Source: Planctomycetota bacterium
GTDB taxonomy: Bacteria > Planctomycetota > Brocadiia > Brocadiales > Brocadiaceae
Direction of reading: 5' to 3'
Length of the DNA: 64,000 nt
Assembly: GCA_016873165.1 (NCBI GenBank)
Contig: VGXV01000014.1
Span: 1-64,000, forward strand
Shown here: positions 42,915-51,647 of the stretch, piece after piece
Layout: the number at the start of each line of letters is the position of its first letter
Numbering within the stretch: position 1 is the first letter of the stretch
Position numbers and translations under genes: made by a program
The notes under the pieces: generated by a model
Database searches by the model: none
Told to the model about the DNA's origin: nothing
What the model saw: the letters and a program-made list of their open reading frames with translations, nothing else

Positions 42915-43313
42915 ATGATACTCAATCCTGAAAAACATTTAAAAGACGCAAAACAGAGATTTTATAATTATATAGAGGAAGATGTTGTGCTTTGGCTTAA
43001 CGAAAGAAGAATAAAAGTCAAATCAGATGAGATCGAATTTATTTACGGAGATCAGAAACATTTTGTTTCCCATAGGTATGCCGACGGTTATTTTGCTGAA
43101 TATTCAACAAAAGGATGGAATAAGGTGCAGGAAGATGAATTATCCGATGAAGGATTAAAGGTATTTAAAAAATCAGGGGGATTGGTCTGGCCAAATGTAT
43201 GGTATGCAGTCCGGCTCAAGGAAATAGATGAAATACTTCCGCTGGAATCCGGCGCAATTGAAGAAGCAATTTTAAGCGGCGGAATCCCTGAAAAATACCG
43301 GGTTAAACATTAA
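42915..43313 (+). CDS. Protein of unknown function
   Basis: 132 residues, no signal peptide, begins 'MILNPEKHLKDAKQRFYNYI'. Mixed alpha/beta with 'KHFVSHRYADGYFAEYSTKG'; it ends in a helix 'LESGAIEEAILSGGIPEKYR'. No family recognised. AAAGGAAA site 6 nt before ATG, and it stands alone after a terminator. Confidence 0.5.
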   Translation: MILNPEKHLKDAKQRFYNYIEEDVVLWLNERRIKVKSDEIEFIYGDQKHFVSHRYADGYFAEYSTKGWNKVQEDELSDEGLKVFKKSGGLVWPNVWYAVRLKEIDEILPLESGAIEEAILSGGIPEKYRVKH

Positions 43314-43339
43314 CGGGAAAAACAAAAACGACAGGATAT

Positions 43340-43540
43340 AATCAAACAAATCTGGTTTTCGAACTATCAAATAAGTTTTTACCTGGAAACACGACCCTTC
43401 GGCGGAGTTTATCCTGAGCGGCAAAAGATGCTTCGACTCCGCTCAGCATGACATAAGCGAAGGGCTCAGGGTGACAGCTTCGTCATGCTGAACGGAGTCG
43501 AAGCATTAAAAGGCTAATTGAAAACCAGATTTATTTGACT
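43340..43540. repeat. MITE-like element
   Basis: Terminal inverted repeats of about 21 bp (19 matches), left 43341-43360 and right 43520-43540, around an inner palindrome built on 'GCTTCGACTCCGCTCAGCAT'. Possible ATA target duplication. A remnant of its right end (GATTTGTTTGACTATA) occurs at about 53187, and the CTTCGACxGAG motif recurs near 49605. Confidence 0.55.
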
Positions 43541-43556
43541 ATACAACAAAAATGCT

Positions 43557-43931
43557 TTACTCCGGAATCAGAGGTTTTATAAATTGTGAAATGATATGTC
43601 TGTTATCAGCAAGTTTTCGATAGAGCGCAAATAAAACGGATTTCATAATGGGTAATTTGAATAATATACTTACTATTCTGTACCCTCTTAAACGACGAAT
43701 AATTTCCGGTATTACTTCATCTCCCGCTAATGTTTTACCATCTGAAAACACCAGATGAAGAGATTGCAGGCAGCGTTCTTCTTCCATCCGGGGAAAGCGA
43801 AGTTTTCGTTCCTCAGACTGGCACGGAATAAATTCAAAGATATCTTTTCTTAGTGCATGCAGTTCAATCCATTTCATACTTCCCCTACACAAACTACATC
43901 TATCATCATAGACAAGCACAACATTTTTCAT
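43557..43931 (-). CDS. DCC-family thiol-disulfide oxidoreductase-like protein
   Basis: 124 residues of the DCC (DUF393) family: 'LVYDDRCSLCRGSMKWI' with the CxxC redox pair and 'SLHLVFSDGKTLAGDEVIP' in the middle. Cytoplasmic or membrane-associated; biological role in bacteria unclear. Five nt after the secreted 43937 gene on the same strand, so part of the nadD unit. Confidence 0.85.
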   Translation of the reverse strand: MKNVVLVYDDRCSLCRGSMKWIELHALRKDIFEFIPCQSEERKLRFPRMEEERCLQSLHLVFSDGKTLAGDEVIPEIIRRLRGYRIVSILFKLPIMKSVLFALYRKLADNRHIISQFIKPLIPE

Positions 43932-43936
43932 TATTT

Positions 43937-44464
43937 TTATTGAATATCAATCTCACACAATTTAATGCCCGATAAATTTGAAATATCTTTTACCGGCAGA
44001 TTTCCGTCATAGATACTTTCCAGGACGGCGATGCCATTATTATAAATTGTGACGGGAACATTGTTGATGTTTCTCTGGAGTAAAAATTTATAATGAAACC
44101 TTGTTCTGTCTCCGGAATTCCTGGCAATGACTGCCACAATTCTGTTGTTTCCCTTTCTTAATTTATCTGACGCGTCACAAAACCCTTTTCTCTCAAACTT
44201 TTCTGCTTTTTTTGTATCGACAAAAACCAATGCTACCTTGTCGCCTTCCGTTATGTTCTCAAGTTCAAATCCTAATCCTTCCAATCCTTCTGAAACAACA
44301 ATTTTTAAGGGAGTTGAATGGGTGATTCTTTTCGTATCATCCCATGCGTTGGGGTTGTTTAAGAAATAATCCACGATATTTTCACGTGCATGGCTGACAT
44401 TATTCCCTAGAAGAAAAAATGTAATAATAAAGAAAAATACCCTATATTTTTTTTGAAAACTCAT
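43937..44464 (-). CDS. Secreted protein of unknown function
   Basis: 175 residues from ATG 44464, fixed by a 4-nt overlap (ATGA) with the end of nadD. Signal peptide 'VFFFIITFFLLGNNVSHA'. The mature part has a domain with 'GLGFELENITEGDKVALVFV' and 'NRIVAVIARNSGDRTRFHYK'. No family recognised. Coupled to NadD translation, though a periplasmic protein would have a different place of action. Confidence 0.6.
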   Translation of the reverse strand: MSFQKKYRVFFFIITFFLLGNNVSHARENIVDYFLNNPNAWDDTKRITHSTPLKIVVSEGLEGLGFELENITEGDKVALVFVDTKKAEKFERKGFCDASDKLRKGNNRIVAVIARNSGDRTRFHYKFLLQRNINNVPVTIYNNGIAVLESIYDGNLPVKDISNLSGIKLCEIDIQ

Positions 44465-45090
44465 ACGTGCGGCTGCCTCTTTAAATAAAGTGAATGTGTT
44501 CTGATATAGTTTTCCACACATGTGGGGACTAAATATTTTATACTAAGACCGGTTTCTAATTTTTTCCTTATTTCAGTTGAAGAAATGCCTATGGAAGGAA
44601 TCTGTACCATTAATTTTTCAATTTCTGCCTTTTTTTTAATGCCAATAGCGCTTTTCTTTATAATATCGGCATTCATCACAACAGGAAATCTGTTGACTAC
44701 TATAAAATGGCACATTTGAGAAAGCATTTCAATATCCTTCCATGTGCTGATTTCATTTATCATGTCTGTTCCCATAATAAGGAACAAATTATGCTCTCTT
44801 CCTAATTCTTCCCTGAGGGTCCTGATCGTATCAACGGTGTATGATTTTCCCGATCGTTTTACTTCAATGTCTGAAACTTCAAAGTGGTCATTATCAGAGA
44901 TTGCTTGTTTTACCATTTGATACCGGTGAGATGATGCTATTAACCCGCCGGATTCCTTATGGGGAGAAATTCCCGTGGGGATAAATATTATTTTGGATAA
45001 TTTTCTCTGCTGAAATACTTCTTCCGCAACGATCAAATGTCCTATGTGAATCGGATTAAATGACCCGCCAAATATTCCTATATCCATCAT
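44461..45090 (-). CDS. nadD: Nicotinate-nucleotide adenylyltransferase
   Basis: 209 residues; makes deamido-NAD from nicotinate mononucleotide. 'GIFGGSFNPIHIGHLIVAEE' contains the HxGH nucleotidyltransferase motif, 'IFIPTGISPHK' and 'DTIRTLREELG' follow, and the second motif 'GISSTEIRKKL' lies near the C-terminus. Essential NAD synthesis step. It starts the three-gene minus-strand unit nadD, secreted protein, DCC protein. Confidence 0.93.
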   Translation of the reverse strand: MMDIGIFGGSFNPIHIGHLIVAEEVFQQRKLSKIIFIPTGISPHKESGGLIASSHRYQMVKQAISDNDHFEVSDIEVKRSGKSYTVDTIRTLREELGREHNLFLIMGTDMINEISTWKDIEMLSQMCHFIVVNRFPVVMNADIIKKSAIGIKKKAEIEKLMVQIPSIGISSTEIRKKLETGLSIKYLVPTCVENYIRTHSLYLKRQPHV

Positions 45091-45244
45091 GCGTTTTTAT
45101 CTTGATATTTGTTGTGTTTCAATGGTAAAAGTTTGATATTATATAACAAATCAAACAATAGAACTATACCAAATTATTTCTTAAGGATAAAAGCAATATT
45201 GCGTCATTTGGAACACTTTAGTTTTTGAAAAATTCGTAACAGTT

Positions 45245-45320
45245 TGCCCACCCCTAAATCCCCTCCCAAAAGGGGACTTCTTGTGTTCCCCTCCTGGGAG
45301 GGGCCAGGGGTGGGTCATTT
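45245..45320. repeat. REP-like CCACCCCTAAATCCCCTCCC palindrome
   Basis: 'CCCACCCCTAAATCCCCTCC' inverted as 'GGGAGGGGCCAGGGGTGGG'. The same family occurs at 51488-51597 and related forms at 54641-54722 and 58448-58494. Confidence 0.7.
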
Positions 45321-45362
45321 TCCAATACTGGGACAATCCGGATTCAAGAGGGATGGGCATAA

Positions 45363-46565
45363 TTGAAAATTGCATATTTTGATTGTTTTTCGGGAATCAG
45401 CGGGGATATGATTCTCGGGGCATTGGTGGATGCGGGACTCGAAATCCATCTGCTACGAACCGAACTGGAAAAACTCCACCTCCACGGATACAAAATTTCC
45501 GGTGAGAAAGTGAAACGTGCCGGAATCTCCGGCACAAAGGTTTGTGTGGATATTTTCAGCCGGCATGAACATTCGCATGCAACAGATCACGCGCATCATT
45601 TAAAATTTCCCGATATCCGTTTGATTATTGAAGAAAGCAAACTGCATCAACAGATTAAAGAGAATGGCGTTAAGATATTTCATCGACTTGCCTCTGTTGA
45701 GGCAAAGATTCATAATGCTTCCGTTGACGATGTCCATTTTCATGAAGTGGGCGCTATAGACTCAATTGTTGATATTGTTGGCGCTGTTATCGGCTTGCAT
45801 TTTCTCGGTATTGAAAAAATATATTTCTCGCCAATTCCCACCGGCAGCGGATACGTGAAGTGCGAACATGGTATTTTTCCCGTTCCCGCCCCTGCAACCG
45901 CGGAGCTGCTGAGAAACCATCAGTTGAAATCGGTGGCAATAGAAAAGGAGTTAACCACCCCAACCGGAGCCGCAATTATAACAACTCTGGGAGAAGGGCT
46001 CAAAACCTTGCCGGAAATGAAGGTTCATACGATCGGTTATGGCGCCGGCAGTAACGATAATCCTGAAGTTCCGAATCTATTGCGTGTCTTTATCGGTGAA
46101 GATACGCAGCGCGAAGAGTCTGATGAAGTCTGGATCGTCGAAACAAATATTGATAACATGCCGGGGGAAATTTTGGGGTATGTAATGGATAAACTATTCG
46201 GCGCCGGGGCTGTTGATGCATATTTTACCTCCATTCAAATGAAAAAAGGAAGGCCGGGAATTATCATCAGCGCTATTGTGCCGGAGAAGTGTCTTTCCTC
46301 CGTAGAAGCTGTATTGTTTAATCAGACCACCACTTTTGGAATAAGAAAACACAAGGTTGTTCGCAGCATATTGTCCCGCGAAGTTAGGGAATATGAAAGT
46401 TCGTTTGGCAAGATAAAGGTGAAGATTGGCGCCTTTCATGGTGATATAAAAAGTATTTCTCCCGAATATGAAGATTGCAAACGAATCGCAGAAGAAAAAA
46501 ATATTCCTCTGAAACACGTCTATACCATCATTTCCAGAGAACTTGATGCATTTGATCACCAGTAA
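45363..46565 (+). CDS. larC: Nickel-pincer cofactor nickel insertase LarC
   Basis: 400 residues. 'IAYFDCFSGISGDMILGALV' is the LarC (DUF111) N-terminal signature, followed by a His-rich stretch 'HEHSHATDHAHH'. Later 'DVHFHEVGAIDSIVDIVGA', 'ELTTPTGAAIITTLGE' and 'ETNIDNMPGEILGYVMD'. LarC inserts nickel into the pyridinium-dithiocarboxylate cofactor of lactate racemase and related enzymes. Start is TTG 45363 behind GAGGG. larB, larE and larA are not in the window. The TPR gene starts inside its end. Confidence 0.9.
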   Translation: MKIAYFDCFSGISGDMILGALVDAGLEIHLLRTELEKLHLHGYKISGEKVKRAGISGTKVCVDIFSRHEHSHATDHAHHLKFPDIRLIIEESKLHQQIKENGVKIFHRLASVEAKIHNASVDDVHFHEVGAIDSIVDIVGAVIGLHFLGIEKIYFSPIPTGSGYVKCEHGIFPVPAPATAELLRNHQLKSVAIEKELTTPTGAAIITTLGEGLKTLPEMKVHTIGYGAGSNDNPEVPNLLRVFIGEDTQREESDEVWIVETNIDNMPGEILGYVMDKLFGAGAVDAYFTSIQMKKGRPGIIISAIVPEKCLSSVEAVLFNQTTTFGIRKHKVVRSILSREVREYESSFGKIKVKIGAFHGDIKSISPEYEDCKRIAEEKNIPLKHVYTIISRELDAFDHQ

Positions 46566-48489
46566 AAAAATATTGCAGGGAACTTCCGGGACAAAAAACT
46601 GGCTTCATCTCTGTATTCCGATTTTTATTATTGTATGCTTGTCGCAATTCATTTACTTGAATTCGTTATCAAATCAGTTTGTGTATGATGATGAATTTAT
46701 TATTACCAACAATCCTTTCATAAAAACATGGGACAATTTCCCCAAACTTTTCAGCAGGGAATATTTTGAATATTCCGGAGAGTTAAGCTATCGGCCAGCA
46801 GTTACGGCTACCTATTTTATTGATTATGCCTTATGGAAACTGACTTCATTTGGGTATCATTTCGCCAACAACTGTTTACACTCATTAAATGCGGTATTGG
46901 TGTTCTTCTTGCTCCTGCATTTATTCAAACATACGGGGGGGGCATTCGCCGGAGCTTTAATTTTTGCATGTCATCCGGTTTTGTCCGAAACGGTAAATGC
47001 CGTTTGCTTTCGGGAGGATTTGCTGGCATGTACCTTTTTCCTATCTTCATTTTTATTTTATAACAGAACGAAGCTAAAATGCTCATATTTATTCTATGCC
47101 GCTTCTCTGGCATGCTATTTTTTTGGAATATTTTCTAAGGAAATAGCAATCACCCTTCCTTTGCTCCTTTTTCTCTGCGATGCTCTCTACAGAGAAAGTT
47201 TCAAAAAAAATATTCGTTATTATGCAGGCTATGTTTTTATAACGATATTTTATCTCGCCATCAGATTTATTATCCTGCATAATCCCGAGGAATCAACCGT
47301 ATCCTACCCGGGAAACAGCATTCTCGTAAATTGTCTTACAATGTCAAAGGTGTTTGTATACTATATAAAACTCTTTTTTCTTCCCACAAAACTATGTTCG
47401 GACTACGTTATTCCGCGTTCTTTTTCCCTAAGTGAACCGTCCGTTATTACATCGTTTCTCATGATCGTTTCCGTTGCAGTCATCGTTTATAAATTATTTA
47501 CTTACCATAAGGAACTATTATTTTCTTTTGTATGGTTTTTTATCAGCCTGCTTCCGGTTTTAAATATCATACCGATAGAAAATATCATGGCGGAAAGATA
47601 TCTTTACCTTCCTGCGGTAAGTTTCAGCATGCTTTGTGCGGGTTTCATTGTGTCTTGCAAAAAAACGATTCCGTTCTCAAATAAATCGTATGGAATCATC
47701 ATATTGGCTTGCATGCTCATCTTGTTTTCAGTGAAAACGTATAACAGAAATAAGGTATGGAAAACCCAATCGGTATTATGGGAGAGTACCGTAAAGACAA
47801 CGCCGGATAGTTTTAAGGCACATAATAATCTCGGGAATTTTTACCGGGATTCCGGCAAATTAGACCAGGCAATTGAAGAATTTCATCGGGCATTGAACCT
47901 TTTTGAGAATTACGCGGAGGCCCATAACAACCTTGGCATAACATACAGAAAAAAAGGGATGTACGAGGAGGCCTACAATGAATATCAGAAAGCGTTGCAA
48001 CTCAATCCCGGTTATTCCGGCGCTCATAACAATCTTGGTGTTTTATATACAAAGATAAATAAGACCGATCTTGCAATTGAGGAATTTAAACAAGCCATTG
48101 CAAATGAACGAATATATCCGGATGCTCATAACAATTTGGGTGTGTTATATGCCCATTTAGGAAGATTGGATTTAGCCATCGAAGAATTCAGAAATGCAAT
48201 TTCCGATAAACCGGACTATCCGGAAGCTTACAACAATCTTGGAACAGCGTATTTAAAAAAGGGTATGTATGAAGAGGCAATAAATGAACTCCTTAAAGCA
48301 ATCACATATAACAATCGTGACATAAAGGCGTATTATACTTTAAGCACGGCATATTGGAATAAGGGATATTACGGTAAAGCCGCAGAAATATGCAAAAAAA
48401 TATTGTCCATCGATCCAAATCATCAGGACGCCATTACACTGCTTAACGCGATCAATCAAAAAACCGGGCACGTGGAAGTTGTTCCTTAA
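46546..48489 (+). CDS. Polytopic membrane protein with C-terminal TPR repeats (TMTC-like)
   Basis: About 647 residues. The first ~410 form about ten hydrophobic segments with 'NQFVYDDEFIITNNPFIK', 'YRPAVTATYFIDYALW' and 'CHPVLSETVNAVCFREDLLA', the pattern of the PMT/DUF1736-type glycosyltransferases of TMTC proteins. The rest is six TPR repeats ('KAHNNLGNFYRDSGKLDQAI', 'AHNNLGVLYTKINKTDLAIE'). Likely lipid-linked sugar transfer coupled to protein binding on the outer face. ATG 46546 overlaps larC by 20 nt. Confidence 0.8.
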   Translation: MHLITSKKILQGTSGTKNWLHLCIPIFIIVCLSQFIYLNSLSNQFVYDDEFIITNNPFIKTWDNFPKLFSREYFEYSGELSYRPAVTATYFIDYALWKLTSFGYHFANNCLHSLNAVLVFFLLLHLFKHTGGAFAGALIFACHPVLSETVNAVCFREDLLACTFFLSSFLFYNRTKLKCSYLFYAASLACYFFGIFSKEIAITLPLLLFLCDALYRESFKKNIRYYAGYVFITIFYLAIRFIILHNPEESTVSYPGNSILVNCLTMSKVFVYYIKLFFLPTKLCSDYVIPRSFSLSEPSVITSFLMIVSVAVIVYKLFTYHKELLFSFVWFFISLLPVLNIIPIENIMAERYLYLPAVSFSMLCAGFIVSCKKTIPFSNKSYGIIILACMLILFSVKTYNRNKVWKTQSVLWESTVKTTPDSFKAHNNLGNFYRDSGKLDQAIEEFHRALNLFENYAEAHNNLGITYRKKGMYEEAYNEYQKALQLNPGYSGAHNNLGVLYTKINKTDLAIEEFKQAIANERIYPDAHNNLGVLYAHLGRLDLAIEEFRNAISDKPDYPEAYNNLGTAYLKKGMYEEAINELLKAITYNNRDIKAYYTLSTAYWNKGYYGKAAEICKKILSIDPNHQDAITLLNAINQKTGHVEVVP

Positions 48490-48540
48490 TCATTGAGATT
48501 TGTTCATGCCGTGTTACAATAAATATTTAAGGAGGATAAA

Positions 48541-49584
48541 ATGAACGTTTCTATAATAGGAGCAGGCGGCGTAATAGGAAGGCAAATCGTCATTACGCTT
48601 GTACAGGAACGGATAATTCCCATGAATGCCCGGCTTCAGCTTGTGGGGCATATTGAGGGGAAAAGCAAAAGCCTGCTTTATGGATTGGCTTCTGACCTTG
48701 TAGACGCTTATGCGGAAATAATTCCTGAAATAGATGTCTGCCTTGATCCGGAAAAAGTGTATGGCGATATCATAATTTTTGCAGCCGGAAAGTCTTCGGT
48801 GAATGAACCGGGAAAACTTCATGACCGTCAGGCGCTTGCTTCACTGAATTTGCCGGTTTTTGAAAGTTATGCTCAGATACTTTCTGAGAACAGAAAACAT
48901 GGCGAGGAAATTGTTGTAATTGTCACCAATCCTGTAGAACTTGGGGTAGAAATATTTTCACGATACTTTGAAAGGTCGCATGTCATTGGCATGGGCGCCT
49001 TTTCCGATACCCTGAGATTCCGCCGTGAAATTGCTGCCGAACTGGGATGCCGCCGTCAGAATGTGCAGGGTTTAGTGCTTGGCGAACATGGAATGGGAAT
49101 GGTGCCCTGCTGGAGTACGGTAAAGGTGTATGGTTATATGTCATCAAAAAAACAGGAAGAAATTGCCGCGCTCAGAAATCATCCTTGCCCGGAACGTCAG
49201 GCAGCAGTGCAGGAGGCGATTCGTTTGTTGTTTGAAGAAAATGCCCGGGAAGCATATAAATACGTATCTTCTTTGAGAGCAGATATCCGAACATTTGTCC
49301 GTCCTGTGGTAACATACAGAACCGGATCGAATACCCCTGTCGCGACCGCAGAAATTGTTTCCCGTTTAGTCGAAACAATTGTTGATGGCAAACAAATTTT
49401 AGCGGCAGCACAGGTATCGCTGAAGGGGGAATTTCTCAATATTCATGGCGTGACCGGCGCTCCGGTGATTCTCTCCAATCAGGGAGCCCGTATAGTGCCG
49501 GTAGAATTGTGGCCGGAGGAAGCAATAGCGGTGCATAATGCGGCGAAGAGGTTTAAGGAATATTTGGCGAAGATGGAATCGTAA
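48541..49584 (+). CDS. Malate/lactate dehydrogenase-family protein with altered substrate loop
   Basis: 347 residues. NAD fold start 'MNVSIIGAGGVIGRQI' (GxGGxxG), 'VTNPVELGVEIF', 'GMGAFSDTLRFRREIA' (Asp and Arg of the active site) and 'LGEHGMGMVPCWS' (catalytic His). The mobile loop, normally 'AGxxRKPGMxRxDL', reads 'AAGKSSVNEPGKLHDRQAL' with an insertion and no Arg in the first position, so substrate may differ from malate or lactate. AAGGAGG 5 nt before ATG. 52 nt after the TPR gene; larC lies 2 genes upstream. Confidence 0.8.
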   Translation: MNVSIIGAGGVIGRQIVITLVQERIIPMNARLQLVGHIEGKSKSLLYGLASDLVDAYAEIIPEIDVCLDPEKVYGDIIIFAAGKSSVNEPGKLHDRQALASLNLPVFESYAQILSENRKHGEEIVVIVTNPVELGVEIFSRYFERSHVIGMGAFSDTLRFRREIAAELGCRRQNVQGLVLGEHGMGMVPCWSTVKVYGYMSSKKQEEIAALRNHPCPERQAAVQEAIRLLFEENAREAYKYVSSLRADIRTFVRPVVTYRTGSNTPVATAEIVSRLVETIVDGKQILAAAQVSLKGEFLNIHGVTGAPVILSNQGARIVPVELWPEEAIAVHNAAKRFKEYLAKMES

Positions 49585-49599
49585 TTTACTATACAAGGA

Positions 49600-49690
49600 A
49601 TTTTAATGCTTCGACGGAGTTTATACTAAGCGTGCGAATGTACTCAGCACGACGTCATTCTGAGCAGAGTCGGGGAATCAAGGCTACTGA
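49600..49690. repeat. Copy of the CTTCGAC/GAGTC repeat
   Basis: 'ATGCTTCGACGGAGTTTATA' and 'CATTCTGAGCAGAGTCGGGG' resemble the inner parts of the 43340-43540 element. No gene. Confidence 0.4.
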
Positions 49691-49725
49691 AGGACTAATT
49701 AAACATAAAGAGAAGGCACATCAAA

Positions 49726-51429
49726 ATGAGTGCGAAAGACGATACTGACAAGGAACTGCAAAATTGTTCTGTTGATTATTGGGAATACTACCTCAAATGC
49801 AACCCTGCATTTGCCACCTATATTGGCGATCACCGGTATGATGATGCGCTCCAGGATATATCGGAACAATCGGTTTCTGCACAAAAAAAATTCTATAAAA
49901 ATGTTCTTGTGCGGTTAGAGAAAATTGACAGGAATTCATTATGCGATGAAAATAAATTAAACATCATGCTCCTGAAAAAATCGTTGTCCGACCGCATCCA
50001 ATTGTATGATTTTAAAACGCATTTCATCCCTCTTGATCATTTGCAGGGTCCACACCTGGAAATTCCGCAAATTATAGAATACCATCCTTTCAACACAAAA
50101 AAAGATTTTGAAAATTATGTTGCAAGGTTAAAGGCATTTCCACAATTGATAGATCAGGTCATTGATAATTTACAAACGGGAATACGGCATGACATTATTT
50201 CATATAAAAAAAGCATTGAATATGTTATTCAGCAGTCGAATACTTTTGCGCAATTCAGCCCGGAAGATCATCCGTTCTATGCGCCTGTAAAGAAATCAGA
50301 GAACGGCTTTTCTGCCAAAGAAAAAGAAGAAATACAACAAATGATCAAAGCGACGGTTATTTCTGAAATAACTCCTGCTTATAAAAAACTATCCTGTTAT
50401 TTAAATGATGAATATAAAAATTTTTGCAGAGAAAAGGAAGGGATATGGTCGCTCCCCAACGGGAGCGATATGTATGCATTTTTAGTAAAGCACCATACCA
50501 CCACAGACCTTTCCCCCGAAAAAATTCATAAAATCGGGAAAGGGGAGATTGAAAGAATAAGCGGAGAAATCCGGGGAATCATGAAACAAATGGGTTTCAG
50601 CGGAACGACAAAAAAATTTGCCGGATATCTCAGGGGGAAAAAAGAACTTTATCATAAGCAAGGACAAGAATTGCTGGATGATTACCGTAGCATTTTATCC
50701 AAAATGGACAAAAAATTGCCGGATTATTTTGGGAGATTGCCAAAGGCGAAATATGGGTTTAAAAAAATAGAAACCTATAGAGAGAAAACAGCGCCGGCGG
50801 CATACTATTATCCTCCTCCCAAAGATTTTTCACGCCCGGGTTATTTTTATGTGAACACGTATAAACCGGAACAAAGGCCGGTTTTTGAAATGGAAGCGCT
50901 TGCGTATCATGAAGCCGTGCCCGGCCACCATCTTCAGATTGCAATCATGCAGGAACTTGAGAACATTCCCGACTTCAGGAGATACGAAGGCTCTACCGCA
51001 TTTATCGAAGGGTGGGCATTATATGCGGAAAAACTCGCCGGAGAAATGGGGTTTTATGGGGATATTTACTCGCAATACGGAAGATTAACCTTTGAAATAT
51101 GGCGGGCGGTGCGGCTTGTTGTTGATACGGGATTGCATTATTATAAGTGGAGCAGGGATGATGCTGTTAACTTTTGTAAAGAAACAACGGGACTCGAAGA
51201 CCATGAAATTGAAGTGGAAGTCGACCGTTACATAGTAATGCCCGGCCAGGCCTTGGCATATAAAATAGGTGAAATTAAAATATTGGAACTGAGGAAGAAA
51301 GCGAAGAATCTTCTAAGCTCAACGTTCAACATCAAAAGTTTTCATGACAAACTCCTCGAAAACGGAGCATTGCCGCTTTTTTCCCTTGAGAATGTGGTTG
51401 ATGAATGGTTAAAGTCTTTGAGTGTGTGA
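49726..51429 (+). CDS. DUF885-family metallopeptidase-like protein
   Basis: 567 residues, soluble, no signal peptide. The DUF885 signature is clear: 'AYHEAVPGHHLQIAIMQEL' (HExxxGHH zinc site, about residue 395) and 'STAFIEGWALYAEKLAGEMG' just downstream, with 'DRYIVMPGQALAYKIGE' near the end. The family is related to carboxypeptidase-type M32/M2 folds and often annotated as a lipoprotein or X-Pro dipeptidyl enzyme. Specific substrate unknown. GAGAAGG upstream of the start. Confidence 0.88.
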   Translation: MSAKDDTDKELQNCSVDYWEYYLKCNPAFATYIGDHRYDDALQDISEQSVSAQKKFYKNVLVRLEKIDRNSLCDENKLNIMLLKKSLSDRIQLYDFKTHFIPLDHLQGPHLEIPQIIEYHPFNTKKDFENYVARLKAFPQLIDQVIDNLQTGIRHDIISYKKSIEYVIQQSNTFAQFSPEDHPFYAPVKKSENGFSAKEKEEIQQMIKATVISEITPAYKKLSCYLNDEYKNFCREKEGIWSLPNGSDMYAFLVKHHTTTDLSPEKIHKIGKGEIERISGEIRGIMKQMGFSGTTKKFAGYLRGKKELYHKQGQELLDDYRSILSKMDKKLPDYFGRLPKAKYGFKKIETYREKTAPAAYYYPPPKDFSRPGYFYVNTYKPEQRPVFEMEALAYHEAVPGHHLQIAIMQELENIPDFRRYEGSTAFIEGWALYAEKLAGEMGFYGDIYSQYGRLTFEIWRAVRLVVDTGLHYYKWSRDDAVNFCKETTGLEDHEIEVEVDRYIVMPGQALAYKIGEIKILELRKKAKNLLSSTFNIKSFHDKLLENGALPLFSLENVVDEWLKSLSV

Positions 51430-51487
51430 AAAAGAATAATAATCGTAACAGTTCACCCCTTCCGGATTGTGCCGGTGTTTGAAAAGG

Positions 51488-51597
51488 ACCCACCCCTAGC
51501 CCCTCCCAAGAGGGGAATACAAGAAGTTAATTCCCAAGAGAGGAATGCAAGAAGTCACAGTCCCCTCCTGGGAGGGGATTTAGGGGTGGGTGAACTG
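51488..51597. repeat. REP-like palindrome (CCACCCCTA family)
   Basis: 'CCCACCCCTAGCCCCTCCC' (about 51489) inverted as 'GGGAGGGGATTTAGGGGTGG' (about 51571), with AAGAAGT motifs between. Same family as 45245. Confidence 0.7.
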
Positions 51598-51647
51598 TTA
51601 CTAATAATCAGTAGTCTTCTGATTTTTTGATTTTAAAGAGGATGTGC

